From: Bacteroidota bacterium
Lineage (GTDB): Bacteria; Bacteroidota; Bacteroidia; Chitinophagales; Saprospiraceae
NCBI GenBank assembly: GCA_030147525.1
Contig: JASBVF010000058.1
Coordinates: 62,001 to 126,000, forward strand
Length of the DNA stretch: 64,000 bases
Direction of reading: 5' to 3'
This document shows positions 42,708-51,457 of this stretch, piece by piece; position 1 is the stretch's first letter, and each line of letters opens with the position of its first letter. A model generated the notes under the pieces. That model searched no databases and was not told the DNA's origin. It worked only from the letters and a program-made list of their open reading frames with translations. A program made the translations under genes and the position numbers.

Positions 42708-43697
42708 ATGAAAAAGATACTCAACAAACTCTTCGAGCACCAGCGCCTCACCCGTGAGGAAGCATACGAAACCCTCACGGAAATCACCCGTGGCGAGGTC
42801 AATGAGGCACAAATCGCCGCCTTCCTCACGGTCTATCTCATGCGCAGCATCAGCGTGGAGGAACTTGACGGCTTCCGGCAGGCTCTGCTCGACTTGTGCA
42901 TTCGCCTCGACATGAGCCACGCCGAAACTATCGACCTCTGCGGCACCGGCGGCGACGGGAAAAACACGTTCAACATCTCGACCCTCGCCAGCTTCGTGGT
43001 GGCCGGCGCCGGTGGCAAGGTGGTGAAACACGGCAACTACGGCGTCTCCTCTGTCTGCGGCTCCTCCAACGTGCTTGAAGCGATGGGCTACCGTTTCAAA
43101 AACGACGAAACCGCCCTTCGCCGGGAACTCGACGAAGCGGGCATCTGCTTCCTGCACGCCCCGATGTTCCACCCTGCGCTGAAAAACGTTGGCCCGGTGC
43201 GGCGGGCGCTGGGCGTCAAAACCTTTTTCAATATGCTCGGCCCGCTGGTCAATCCGGCCTTTCCCGATTGCCAGTTAACAGGGGTTTTTAACCTTGAATT
43301 ACAGCGGATTTACGGGTACTTGCTGCAATCAGCTGGCGGACGTTTCAACATCGTCCACACCCTCGGCGGCTATGATGAAATTTCGCTGACGGAAGCTGCC
43401 AAGACGGTGAGCAATCTCGGTGAAAAAACGCTGACACCCACTGATTTCGGCGGCAGCGTCACGGAAACTGACATTTCCGGCGGCAGCACCGTCGAAGCCA
43501 ACGCCAAATTGTTCACCGCCATCCTCGAAGGCCGGGGAACGGCGGCGCAAAACCGGGTCGTGGCAGCCAATTCCGCCCTCGCCCTGCAGTGCATTTCACC
43601 GGAAAAATCGCTGGAGGAGTGCATTGCCCAGGCCAACGAATCGCTCGAAAGCGGACGAGCGCTGGGAGCTTTGAAAAAATTGATTTCCCTGCAATAA
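42708..43697 (+). CDS. trpD: Anthranilate phosphoribosyltransferase
   Basis: 329 residues from the ATG at 42708 (MKKILNKLFEHQRLTREEAY). It joins anthranilate to PRPP. The PRPP site is LCGTGGDGKNTFNIST (78-92), followed by KVVKHGNYGVSSVCGSSNVLEAMG and the anthranilate-contacting FLHAPMFHPALKNVGPVRRALGVKT segment with FFNMLGPLVNP. Length is normal. It is the third structural gene of the operon. Confidence 0.95.
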   Translation: MKKILNKLFEHQRLTREEAYETLTEITRGEVNEAQIAAFLTVYLMRSISVEELDGFRQALLDLCIRLDMSHAETIDLCGTGGDGKNTFNISTLASFVVAGAGGKVVKHGNYGVSSVCGSSNVLEAMGYRFKNDETALRRELDEAGICFLHAPMFHPALKNVGPVRRALGVKTFFNMLGPLVNPAFPDCQLTGVFNLELQRIYGYLLQSAGGRFNIVHTLGGYDEISLTEAAKTVSNLGEKTLTPTDFGGSVTETDISGGSTVEANAKLFTAILEGRGTAAQNRVVAANSALALQCISPEKSLEECIAQANESLESGRALGALKKLISLQ

Positions 43698-43737
43698 AAA
43701 TTCAATCATTCTCTCATTCAATCATTCTCTCATTGAA
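43698..43737. repeat. TCATTCTCTCATTCAA-type spacer between trpD and trpC
   Basis: Two nearly identical copies of a 17-base TTCAATCATTCTCTCAT unit fill the whole gap up to the trpC ATG. Confidence 0.75.
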
Positions 43738-44550
43738 ATGAATATTTTAGAAAAAATCATCGCCCACAAACGCAACGAAGTCGCCGAGCGCCAGTCGCTC
43801 TACCCAGCCAAACTGCTCGAACGCAGCATCTTTTTTGAAACGCCGACCGTCAGCCTGACGAAGTACCTGCGCCGCCCCGACCGGCACGGCATCATCGCCG
43901 AATTCAAGCGGCGCTCGCCGTCGAAGGGCGTCATCAACGCCTACGCCAAGGTGGAGCAGACGACTATTGGCTACATGCAGGCGGGCGCTTCGGCGCTGTC
44001 TGTGCTCACCGACGAGCATTTTTTTGGTGGTAAAAACGAGGACCTGACGATGGCCCGGAAGTTCAATTTCTGCCCCATCCTGCGCAAAGATTTCACCATC
44101 AGCGAGTACCAGATTATCGAGGCCCGCAGCATCGGCGCCGACGCCATCCTGCTCATCGCCGCCGTGCTGACGCCGCAAGAGGTGCGCCAACTGAGCACTT
44201 TTGCCCGCTCGCTCGGCCTCGAAGTGCTGCTCGAAATCCATGACGGCAGCGAACTCGGCCACCTTTGCGACACGGTGAATGCCGTAGGCGTGAACAATCG
44301 CAACCTGGCCGATTTTTCGGTGGATGTGCGGCGCTCTATCGAACTTGCCCCGCATATTCCGGATGATTTTGTGAAAATAAGTGAGTCCGGCCTGAGCGAC
44401 CCGGCGTCGATTGTCGAGTTGCGGAAGGCAGGTTTTCAGGGCTTTTTGATTGGGGAGAATTTTATGAAACACAGCAGGCCGGAGGAGGCGTGTAAGGAGT
44501 TTACCACAACACTTGTTTCACTCGAAAAACAACGAACTCCGGCCATTTGA
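43738..44550 (+). CDS. trpC: Indole-3-glycerol phosphate synthase
   Basis: 270 residues. It decarboxylates and closes the ring of carboxyphenylaminodeoxyribulose phosphate. The TIM-barrel motifs are IIAEFKRRSPSKGVI (E55, K57, S60), ALSVLTDEHFFGG, CPILRKDFTISEYQI (catalytic Lys), DAILLIAAVL, GLEVLLEIHDGSEL, VGVNNRNLADF and KISESGLSDP. It is not fused to TrpF, which follows after 29 bases. Confidence 0.96.
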   Translation: MNILEKIIAHKRNEVAERQSLYPAKLLERSIFFETPTVSLTKYLRRPDRHGIIAEFKRRSPSKGVINAYAKVEQTTIGYMQAGASALSVLTDEHFFGGKNEDLTMARKFNFCPILRKDFTISEYQIIEARSIGADAILLIAAVLTPQEVRQLSTFARSLGLEVLLEIHDGSELGHLCDTVNAVGVNNRNLADFSVDVRRSIELAPHIPDDFVKISESGLSDPASIVELRKAGFQGFLIGENFMKHSRPEEACKEFTTTLVSLEKQRTPAI

Positions 44551-44579
44551 AACAACCGTTAGCAACGCAAAAAAGAAAA

Positions 44580-45275
44580 ATGAAACTCAAAATCTGCGGT
44601 ATAAAACACCCCGACAACGCCCGTCAGCTACTAACGCTGGCGCCCGACTACCTGGGCTTCATTTTTTATAAAAAAAGCCCCCGCTACGTGGGCGAACCGA
44701 CGGATTTGGATTGGGTGAAAAACCTGCCCGGACCCACCCAGAAAGTGGGTGTGTTCGTGAACGAAGAGGTTGAAACGATGAAAAAAACGGCGGAAACACT
44801 GGGCTTGCAAGTCGTCCAACTGCACGGCGAGGAACCACCGGAGGTTTGCAGTTTTTTGAAAAAAGCGGGTCTGGAAGTCTGGAAAGTCTTCGGCGTGGAC
44901 GAGGATTTTGATTTTGAAAAAACGAAACCCTACATCGGAGTGGCAGATAAGTTTTTATTTGATACCAAAGGCAAAAACCGGGGCGGCAACGGCGTGGCAT
45001 TCGACTGGTCGCTGCTGGAAAAATACGAGGGGGAGACGCCGTTTGTGCTGAGCGGGGGCATCGGGCCTTTGCCCCTGACCCCTAAAGGGGAACCCACAGA
45101 CGCACAATTATCGGAACTCCAAAATTTTCGAAGTTCAGATGCTTGGAAATCTGTGGGTTCCCCTTTAGGGGTCAGGGGCCCAGCCGTCCTCGACATCAAC
45201 TCCCGCTTCGAAACCGCACCCGGACTAAAAGATTTTAACCTGGTTAAAAAATTTAAAGATGAGTTATTTAGCTGA
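44580..45275 (+). CDS. trpF: Phosphoribosylanthranilate isomerase with in-frame palindromic insertion
   Basis: 231 residues from the ATG at 44580 (an in-frame TTG is at 44547). The catalytic Cys is C6 in [12 protein letters not shown] and the acid lies in [27 protein letters not shown] and FVLSGGIGP are typical, and the C-terminus [15 protein letters not shown] is intact. Between SGGIGP and LDINSRFE there are 36-40 residues where other TrpF proteins have about 15-20. This stretch (about residues 164-200) is encoded by a 109-bp palindromic element at 45071-45179 ([10 protein letters not shown] ... [10 protein letters not shown]). The insert falls in the loop before the last barrel strand, close to the phosphate site, so activity with it is plausible but unproven. 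The 3' end overlaps trpB by 17 bases. Confidence 0.93.
   Translation: MKLKICGIKHPDNARQLLTLAPDYLGFIFYKKSPRYVGEPTDLDWVKNLPGPTQKVGVFVNEEVETMKKTAETLGLQVVQLHGEEPPEVCSFLKKAGLEVWKVFGVDEDFDFEKTKPYIGVADKFLFDTKGKNRGGNGVAFDWSLLEKYEGETPFVLSGGIGPLPLTPKGEPTDAQLSELQNFRSSDAWKSVGSPLGVRGPAVLDINSRFETAPGLKDFNLVKKFKDELFS
45071..45179. repeat. 109-bp palindromic element inserted in trpF
   Basis: The outer arms 45071-45100 and 45150-45179 are perfect 30-base inverted copies (GCCCCTGACCCCTAAAGGGG at the outer end). The centre is also partly symmetric around AAAATTTT (45121-45128). Because of the symmetry both strands encode similar peptides ([10 protein letters not shown] ... GSPLGVRG). It carries no gene and is fully read through in frame. 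Similar CCCCTTTAGGGG-type palindromes are, as far as I know, dispersed in Bacteroidota genomes. Confidence 0.95.
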
Positions 45276-46506
45276 AAAACAGGAAGTTAAACCTGTTAGC
45301 GCTTCAAGCGCTAACAGGTTTGGGGCTTTGCAAAACCCCGACCCCGATGGTTTCTACGGCCAATTCGGCGGCGCCTTCATTCCCGAAATGCTGCACCCTA
45401 ACGTAGAGGAGCTGCGCAATTGCTACCTCCAAATTCTCGAATCGGAGGACTTCCAAACCGAGTTTCGGCACCTGCTGAAGGACTACGCCGGGAGGGCCAC
45501 GCCGCTGTACTACGCCAAGCGGCTGTCGGCGCATTACGGCACTAAAATCTACCTGAAGCGGGAAGACCTCTGCCACACCGGGGCGCACAAGGTGAACAAC
45601 ACCATCGGCCAAATCCTGCTGGCGCAACGGCTGGGCAAGCGGCGCATCATCGCCGAGACGGGTGCCGGGCAGCATGGCGTCGCCACGGCCACGGTCTGCG
45701 CACTGATGGGGCTGGAATGCGTGGTGTACATGGGTGCTCTCGACATCGAGCGGCAGGCGCCGAACGTAGCCCGAATGCGTATGCTTGGCGCTACGGTCGT
45801 GCCGGCAAAGAGCGGCAACCAGACCCTGAAAGACGCCACCAACGAAGCCATCCGGGACTGGATTTGCAACCCCACGGACACACATTACATCATCGGCTCG
45901 GTCGTCGGACCGCACCCATACCCGGATTTGGTGGCCAGGCTGCAATCGGTCATCAGCGAGGAAATACGGGCGCAAATGCTTGAAAAGGAAGGCATTGCAA
46001 ACCCGACGGCCATCATCGCCTGCGTGGGTGGCGGCAGCAATGCGGCGGGGGCATTTTACCACTACATCGAAGAAACGGACGTGCGGCTCATCGGCGCAGA
46101 GGCGGCAGGGCATGGCGTGGACACGGGCGAAACGGCGGCGACTATCGCCCTCGGTAAGCCCGGCATCCTGCACGGCAGCCTGAGCATGCTCATCCAGGAC
46201 GGCGACGGACAGGTCATCGAGCCGTATTCGATTTCGGCGGGGCTGGACTATCCGGGCGTCGGGCCGTTGCATGCGTCGCTGGGCGGGTCCGGTCGTGCGA
46301 CTTACCTGCCGGTGACGGACCAAGAGGCGCTGGCGGCAGCGTTCCAACTGGCACGGTTGGAGGGCATCATTCCGGCACTGGAGACGGCGCATGCGCTGGC
46401 GGTTTTGGAGAAGGAAAAATTTGAGAAAAATGACGTGGTGGTGATTTGCCTTTCGGGGCGGGGGGATAAGGATTTGGGGACATATACCACCAATTTGACT
46501 CCATAA
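45259..46506 (+). CDS. trpB: Tryptophan synthase beta chain
   Basis: 415 residues. It condenses indole with serine using PLP. The PLP lysine is K111 in [19 protein letters not shown]. Also seen are [21 protein letters not shown], the phosphate-binding GGGSNAAG, and [21 protein letters not shown] of the COMM-domain region. The first conserved block is [15 protein letters not shown] at residue 31. The preceding stretch (about 11-27) is coded by two palindromes (45289-45339) and is longer than in typical TrpB1. The ATG overlaps the trpF end, indicating translational coupling. A terminator-like hairpin begins at the stop codon. Confidence 0.95.
   Translation: MSYLAEKQEVKPVSASSANRFGALQNPDPDGFYGQFGGAFIPEMLHPNVEELRNCYLQILESEDFQTEFRHLLKDYAGRATPLYYAKRLSAHYGTKIYLKREDLCHTGAHKVNNTIGQILLAQRLGKRRIIAETGAGQHGVATATVCALMGLECVVYMGALDIERQAPNVARMRMLGATVVPAKSGNQTLKDATNEAIRDWICNPTDTHYIIGSVVGPHPYPDLVARLQSVISEEIRAQMLEKEGIANPTAIIACVGGGSNAAGAFYHYIEETDVRLIGAEAAGHGVDTGETAATIALGKPGILHGSLSMLIQDGDGQVIEPYSISAGLDYPGVGPLHASLGGSGRATYLPVTDQEALAAAFQLARLEGIIPALETAHALAVLEKEKFEKNDVVVICLSGRGDKDLGTYTTNLTP
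45289..45339. repeat. Two adjacent palindromes in the 5' coding part of trpB
   Basis: 45289-45304 and 45306-45321 form a perfect 16-bp inverted repeat (AAACCTGTTAGCGCTT) with a one-base centre. Directly after it, 45322-45339 forms a second hairpin (GGGGCTTTG/CAAAACCCC, one mismatch). Both are translated as part of TrpB's N-terminus. They resemble dispersed palindromic repeats rather than coding sequence. Confidence 0.93.
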
Positions 46507-46534
46507 AAAATTATCAAGATTTGATAATTTTTTT
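46505..46534 (+). terminator. AT-rich terminator-like hairpin at the trpB stop
   Basis: A perfect 13-bp stem (46505-46517 with 46521-46533, AAAAAATTATCAA) around a GAT loop ends in a T run. It overlaps the last two bases of the trpB stop codon. It could terminate or attenuate transcription before the next three genes and trpA. The A/T-only outer stem makes its strength uncertain. Confidence 0.65.
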
Positions 46535-46546
46535 CGAAATTGCACC

Positions 46547-47041
46547 ATGAAAACCAACGTTAAAGACACTGCTACGGGAAACCTTGTGCCTGCGCTCATT
46601 TCGGAGGCAGTCTCCGGCGACATGCCTTTGAAAAAGGATGGGTGGAATTTTAATTGGCGGCAGCTTTATAAAACTGAAGGAGCGAAGTTTTACAAACTGA
46701 CGTTGGAATCCAGCCCATCAAAAATAGAAGGTATGTTGATGCTTTCAAGGCGATTTGATAAAATGGTTTTTATGAATGACCTCGAAACAGCTCCACATAA
46801 CATCGGCAATGGAAAGAAGTACGATTTTGTAGCAGGTTGTTTATTAGCCTTCGCATGGCGGGAGAGTTTTCTGGAAGGCAAAAACGGTTACAAAGGCTAC
46901 CTCTCTTTTGAAAGCAAAACCGCCTTGATTGACCTTTATTGCCGCAAATACGGCGCAAAGCAGGCGATGGGGCAAAGCTTATTTATTGACCCGGAAGCGG
47001 GCAGGGTACTTGTTTCAAAATACTTACAGGACCACTTTTAA
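46547..47041 (+). CDS. Putative GNAT-like toxin partner of an Xre antitoxin
   Basis: 164 residues. The core resembles a small acetyltransferase-like fold: 'KIEGMLMLSRRFDKMVFMNDLETAPHN', then KKYDFVAGCLLAFAWRESF at the acetyl-CoA loop position, GYKGYLSFESKTALIDLYCRKYGAKQ and a C-terminal LFIDPEAGRVLVSKYL. I know this layout from small Bacteroidota proteins paired with Xre regulators. No experimentally known member comes to mind. It lies ten bases before an Xre/HigA-like gene, in toxin-first order, inside the trp operon. Toxicity and acetylation are inference. Confidence 0.65.
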   Translation: MKTNVKDTATGNLVPALISEAVSGDMPLKKDGWNFNWRQLYKTEGAKFYKLTLESSPSKIEGMLMLSRRFDKMVFMNDLETAPHNIGNGKKYDFVAGCLLAFAWRESFLEGKNGYKGYLSFESKTALIDLYCRKYGAKQAMGQSLFIDPEAGRVLVSKYLQDHF

Positions 47042-47051
47042 ATTCATTCAA

Positions 47052-47549
47052 ATGGCAAAGAAAAAAATCACAGCCGAAGACGGCATTTTTGGTTTGGGTA
47101 AAGGAACAGTAGACACTGACAGCGAGGAGTTTAAAATCTTGCAACATAAAATCCTTGAATCCTCTCAAAAACGAACGCCCGAACAGCAAGTCAGCGACCG
47201 TTTGCTTGAAATCCGATTCCGGATGGAAGATTATCTGGCAGGGGATAGTATAGACCAAGCGGTTAAAACAGTGGGGCAGTTCCTACGTGAGTGTGTCGAG
47301 GCAGTGCAAATCAAAAACAAAGACTTCGCCTCCTATATCGGTATCGAAGAATCGAACCTAAGTGCGATGTTCAATGGCAGGCGGCGCATCAGTCCTGATT
47401 TTGCGCTGAAACTGGAGCAAATTTTCAGCATTCCACCGGCACTTTGGCTCGGTATTCAAACCAAAAACGAACTGCTCTCCATTAGGCAGCACCGAGGCGT
47501 CAAGTACCATCAATTTGACCTCAAAGACCTGCTGGCAAAGGCAGGGTAA
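47052..47549 (+). CDS. Xre-family regulator, HigA-like antitoxin
   Basis: 165 residues from the ATG at 47052 (MAKKKITAEDGIFGLGKGTV); the longer frame from 46929 overlaps the preceding gene and is rejected. An N-terminal helical region of about 75 residues, presumably binding the partner, precedes a helix-turn-helix: KDFASYIGIEESNLSAMFNGRRRISPDFALKLEQIF. The ending PPALWLGIQTKNEL is the hallmark of HigA-type antitoxins. It likely represses its own promoter and neutralises the product of the gene before it. Confidence 0.82.
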   Translation: MAKKKITAEDGIFGLGKGTVDTDSEEFKILQHKILESSQKRTPEQQVSDRLLEIRFRMEDYLAGDSIDQAVKTVGQFLRECVEAVQIKNKDFASYIGIEESNLSAMFNGRRRISPDFALKLEQIFSIPPALWLGIQTKNELLSIRQHRGVKYHQFDLKDLLAKAG

Positions 47550-47586
47550 GCTTTAAATATGTCACACGTATTCCAGATTTTTTGCG

Positions 47587-47955
47587 ATGCAAAACCATAT
47601 TCTCGATACGCCAGATTACGACTTCAATGAGGTTCGCCAGAATCTGCTTAAGGTAGGCTTGACCGACGTTTATGAAAAGAAGGGCTACATCGTTGTCAGG
47701 AAGACAGAGACAGTACAGGTGAAAATCAAGAATAATGGACAAGGTTATCAGGTCATTCTAATGTTACCTCAAATCGGAAACGGAGCGCAGGCTTTTTTCA
47801 GCATTGTTAGTATTTCACTCTTCATATACCTCGATATTCCTTATGCTTTTCTTACTGGAATTGTTGCAGGATATGGGGCTTCCATCCTCTTTTATTGGCC
47901 TAAATCCAATAAGTTAAAAAATAGGGTGGAGGAGGCAGTTCGAGGTATTTATTGA
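47587..47955 (+). CDS. Small membrane protein of unknown function
   Basis: 122 residues. The N-terminal half is soluble and strand-rich (YIVVRKTETVQVKIKNNGQGYQVILML). Two membrane helices follow (GAQAFFSIVSISLFIYLDIP and FLTGIVAGYGASILFYWP) and a basic tail KSNKLKNRVEEAV. It belongs to the block between trpB and trpA with the Xre pair, starting 37 bases after the Xre stop. I do not recognise it. It may be a passenger of that module. Confidence 0.65.
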   Translation: MQNHILDTPDYDFNEVRQNLLKVGLTDVYEKKGYIVVRKTETVQVKIKNNGQGYQVILMLPQIGNGAQAFFSIVSISLFIYLDIPYAFLTGIVAGYGASILFYWPKSNKLKNRVEEAVRGIY

Positions 47956-47995
47956 AATAATCAGATTCAAAATGTTTGGAAGAAAAATTTAACAA

Positions 47996-48784
47996 ATGCA
48001 AATGAACCGCTTAGAACATAAATTTCAATCAAAGTCCAATAACCTCCTCGCCATCTACTTCACCGCAGGCTACCCCTCCCCGGAGGGCACCCGCCAGACC
48101 ATCCTCGACCTGGACGCTGCCGGGGCGGACATCGTCGAAATCGGCATGCCCTTCAGCGACCCGCTGGCCGATGGGCCGACCATTCAGGCAAGCAGCAAGG
48201 CGGCACTGGAAAACGGCATGTCGCTGGAAAAGCTGTTCCGCCAGCTTGACGGCATCCGCAGCGAGACAGACATCCCGCTGGTGCTGATGGGCTATCTGAA
48301 CCCGGTGCTGCAATTCGGCGTGGAGCGTTTTTGTCAAAAATGCCATGAGGTGGGCGTGGACGGCGTGATTTTACCCGACCTGCCGCTGGCGTTTTACGAA
48401 AAAAACTACCGGCCGCATTTTGAAAAATACGACCTCTGCCCGGTCTTTCTCGTTACGCCGCAGACTTCGGATGAGCGCATCAGGGAGTTGGATGCGGCGA
48501 GCCGGGGATTCCTCTACGCTGTTTCCACGGCTTCTACGACAGGCGGGGCAGGCGGGTTTGGCGAAACACAAACGGCTTATTTTCAGCGACTTGCAAATTT
48601 GAAACTAAAAAACCCAGTGATGGTAGGCTTCGGCATCTCCGACCATACGGCGCTCGAGACAGTGTGTAGTTACCTGAACGGCGGTGTGGTGGGCAGTGCG
48701 TTCATCCGGGCACAGGAGGAGGGGGTTTCACCAAAGGATTTTGTTAAAAAACTGACCAGCGTGGCAGGATTGGAACACGGATGA
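47996..48784 (+). CDS. trpA: Tryptophan synthase alpha chain
   Basis: 262 residues. It cleaves indole-3-glycerol phosphate to indole, which is channelled to TrpB. Catalytic residues are E48 and D59 in ADIVEIGMPFSDPLADGPTIQ; GVDGVILPDLPL, FLVTPQTSDERI and VGFGISDHT are also typical. An alternative ATG two codons on (48002) is equally possible. TrpA is normally next to TrpB but is separated here by 1.5 kb holding three unrelated genes. The last five codons and the stop lie in the arm of a long inverted repeat (48767-48865), so the original C-terminus was probably altered. Confidence 0.95.
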   Translation: MQMNRLEHKFQSKSNNLLAIYFTAGYPSPEGTRQTILDLDAAGADIVEIGMPFSDPLADGPTIQASSKAALENGMSLEKLFRQLDGIRSETDIPLVLMGYLNPVLQFGVERFCQKCHEVGVDGVILPDLPLAFYEKNYRPHFEKYDLCPVFLVTPQTSDERIRELDAASRGFLYAVSTASTTGGAGGFGETQTAYFQRLANLKLKNPVMVGFGISDHTALETVCSYLNGGVVGSAFIRAQEEGVSPKDFVKKLTSVAGLEHG

Positions 48785-48865
48785 CACGGATGACACGGAT
48801 TGGGCGGATTAAAACGGATTAAATCCGTGTAAATCAGTCCCATCGTGTCATCCCTGTTCCAATCC
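48767..48865. repeat. Long inverted repeat overlapping the trpA stop
   Basis: The 22-base arms 48767-48788 and 48844-48865 match inverted at 21 of 22 positions. The interior continues in imperfect symmetry with repeated CACGGAT / CGGATTAAA words. The left arm supplies the last codons of trpA (GLEHG and TGA). The structure is too long and G/C-mixed for a simple terminator and looks like a dispersed MITE/BIME-like repeat that landed at the gene end. Confidence 0.92.
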
Positions 48866-48887
48866 AGTCACGGTTAAAAATCAAAAG

Positions 48888-49895
48888 ATGATCATTCAAC
48901 TCGAATCAAAAATAACAGAGCAGGCCAAGGCCAAATTGCTCGAAAAAATCAAAGAAACCGGCTACAAAACCAGCGAGGTACGTACCCAGTTTCGCAGCTA
49001 CCTGGTCGCCACAGGCTCGAAAGAATTCGACATCCGCAGTATCGGCAACCTGCCGGGCGTGGCGGACATCCACCGGGTGAGCGACCCTTACAAACTCGTC
49101 AGCCGGAAGTGGAAAGTGGAGGATACCGTCATCGACTTGGGTGACGGAGTGGTCATCCGCCGGGGCGACCTGGCCATGATGGCCGGGCCCTGCTCCATCG
49201 AGAGCGAGGAACAGGTTTTAAAAACGATTAACCACCTGAAAGACAATGGGTTGAGCATCATGAGGGGCGGCGTTTATAAACCCCGGAGTTCGCCGTATTC
49301 CTTCCGGGGATTAGGTATCGACGGGCTGAAAATGTGGCATGACCTGGCACAGGAAAACGGCATTAAAATCATCACGGAGGTGATGCACACAGAGCAAATC
49401 GAGGAGATGTATCCCTACGTGGACATTTTCCAGGTGGGTGCAAGAAACGCACAGAATTTCAACCTGCTCGACGCCCTCGGACAGGTAGACAAACCGGTGA
49501 TGCTGAAGCGGGGCATGTCGGGTACCATCGAGGAACTGTTGCAGGCGGCGGAGTATGTTTTTTCAAACGGCAACGAAAAAATCCTGCTCTGCGAACGGGG
49601 CATCCGCACCTACGAAACAGCCAGCCGGAATACGTTCGACATCAATGCTATTCCCATTTTAAAAGACAAATCCCACCTGCCGGTGATTGCCGACCCATCG
49701 CACGGCATCGGCATTCGGAGTTATGTGGAGCCGGTGGCATTGGCTGCGGTGATGGCTGGCGCTGATGGCGTAATTGTGGAAGTGCATGAGACGCCGGAAA
49801 GGGCGGCTTCGGACGGGCAGCAGACACTGGATTTTGAGGAGGCGGGGAGGTTGTATGGGAAGATGCGGGGGGTGATGAAAATACGGAATTCCTGA
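48888..49895 (+). CDS. aroF: 3-deoxy-7-phosphoheptulonate (DAHP) synthase, AroA-I-beta type
   Basis: 335 residues. It condenses PEP and erythrose 4-phosphate, the first step of aromatic synthesis. An N-terminal ferredoxin-like regulatory domain (1-75, MIIQLESKITEQAKAKLLEKI) precedes the TIM-barrel: MAGPCSIESEEQ (metal Cys102), GGVYKPRSSPYSFRGLG, EVMHTEQIEEM, FQVGARNAQNFNLL, KPVMLKRGMSGTIEE, CERGIRTYE and DPSHGIGIR (metal His). The N-terminal domain is the Thermotoga-like feedback module. It follows trpA after 103 bases, most of them the inverted repeat, so it may be the last gene of the trp operon and supply chorismate precursors. Confidence 0.94.
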   Translation: MIIQLESKITEQAKAKLLEKIKETGYKTSEVRTQFRSYLVATGSKEFDIRSIGNLPGVADIHRVSDPYKLVSRKWKVEDTVIDLGDGVVIRRGDLAMMAGPCSIESEEQVLKTINHLKDNGLSIMRGGVYKPRSSPYSFRGLGIDGLKMWHDLAQENGIKIITEVMHTEQIEEMYPYVDIFQVGARNAQNFNLLDALGQVDKPVMLKRGMSGTIEELLQAAEYVFSNGNEKILLCERGIRTYETASRNTFDINAIPILKDKSHLPVIADPSHGIGIRSYVEPVALAAVMAGADGVIVEVHETPERAASDGQQTLDFEEAGRLYGKMRGVMKIRNS

Positions 49896-50003
49896 AGATT
49901 AAAACAGCAGGCTTACAACAACAGGGGGCGGCGTTGTGGTGCGTGATTTTCCTCAGAACAATTTCACCTGTCTCGCATTCTTATGGTCGTTGACATATTT
50001 TGA

Positions 50004-51317
<1,314 letters not shown>

Positions 51318-51457
51318 GTAACAAATGAATGCTGATTTTCCCTTCTTTCACTTCCACTCGCAGCATATTTTATCGAAAGACCTACCTTGCAGCAGCTTTG
51401 CCGGACGAAGATTATGAAAAAAAAAAAGCTTCGCCGGCTGTACTGAAATACAAATCT

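Noticed and set aside
45304-46623. 439-codon antisense frame opposite trpB
   Set aside because: Arg/His-rich shadow of a conserved gene with no own signals.
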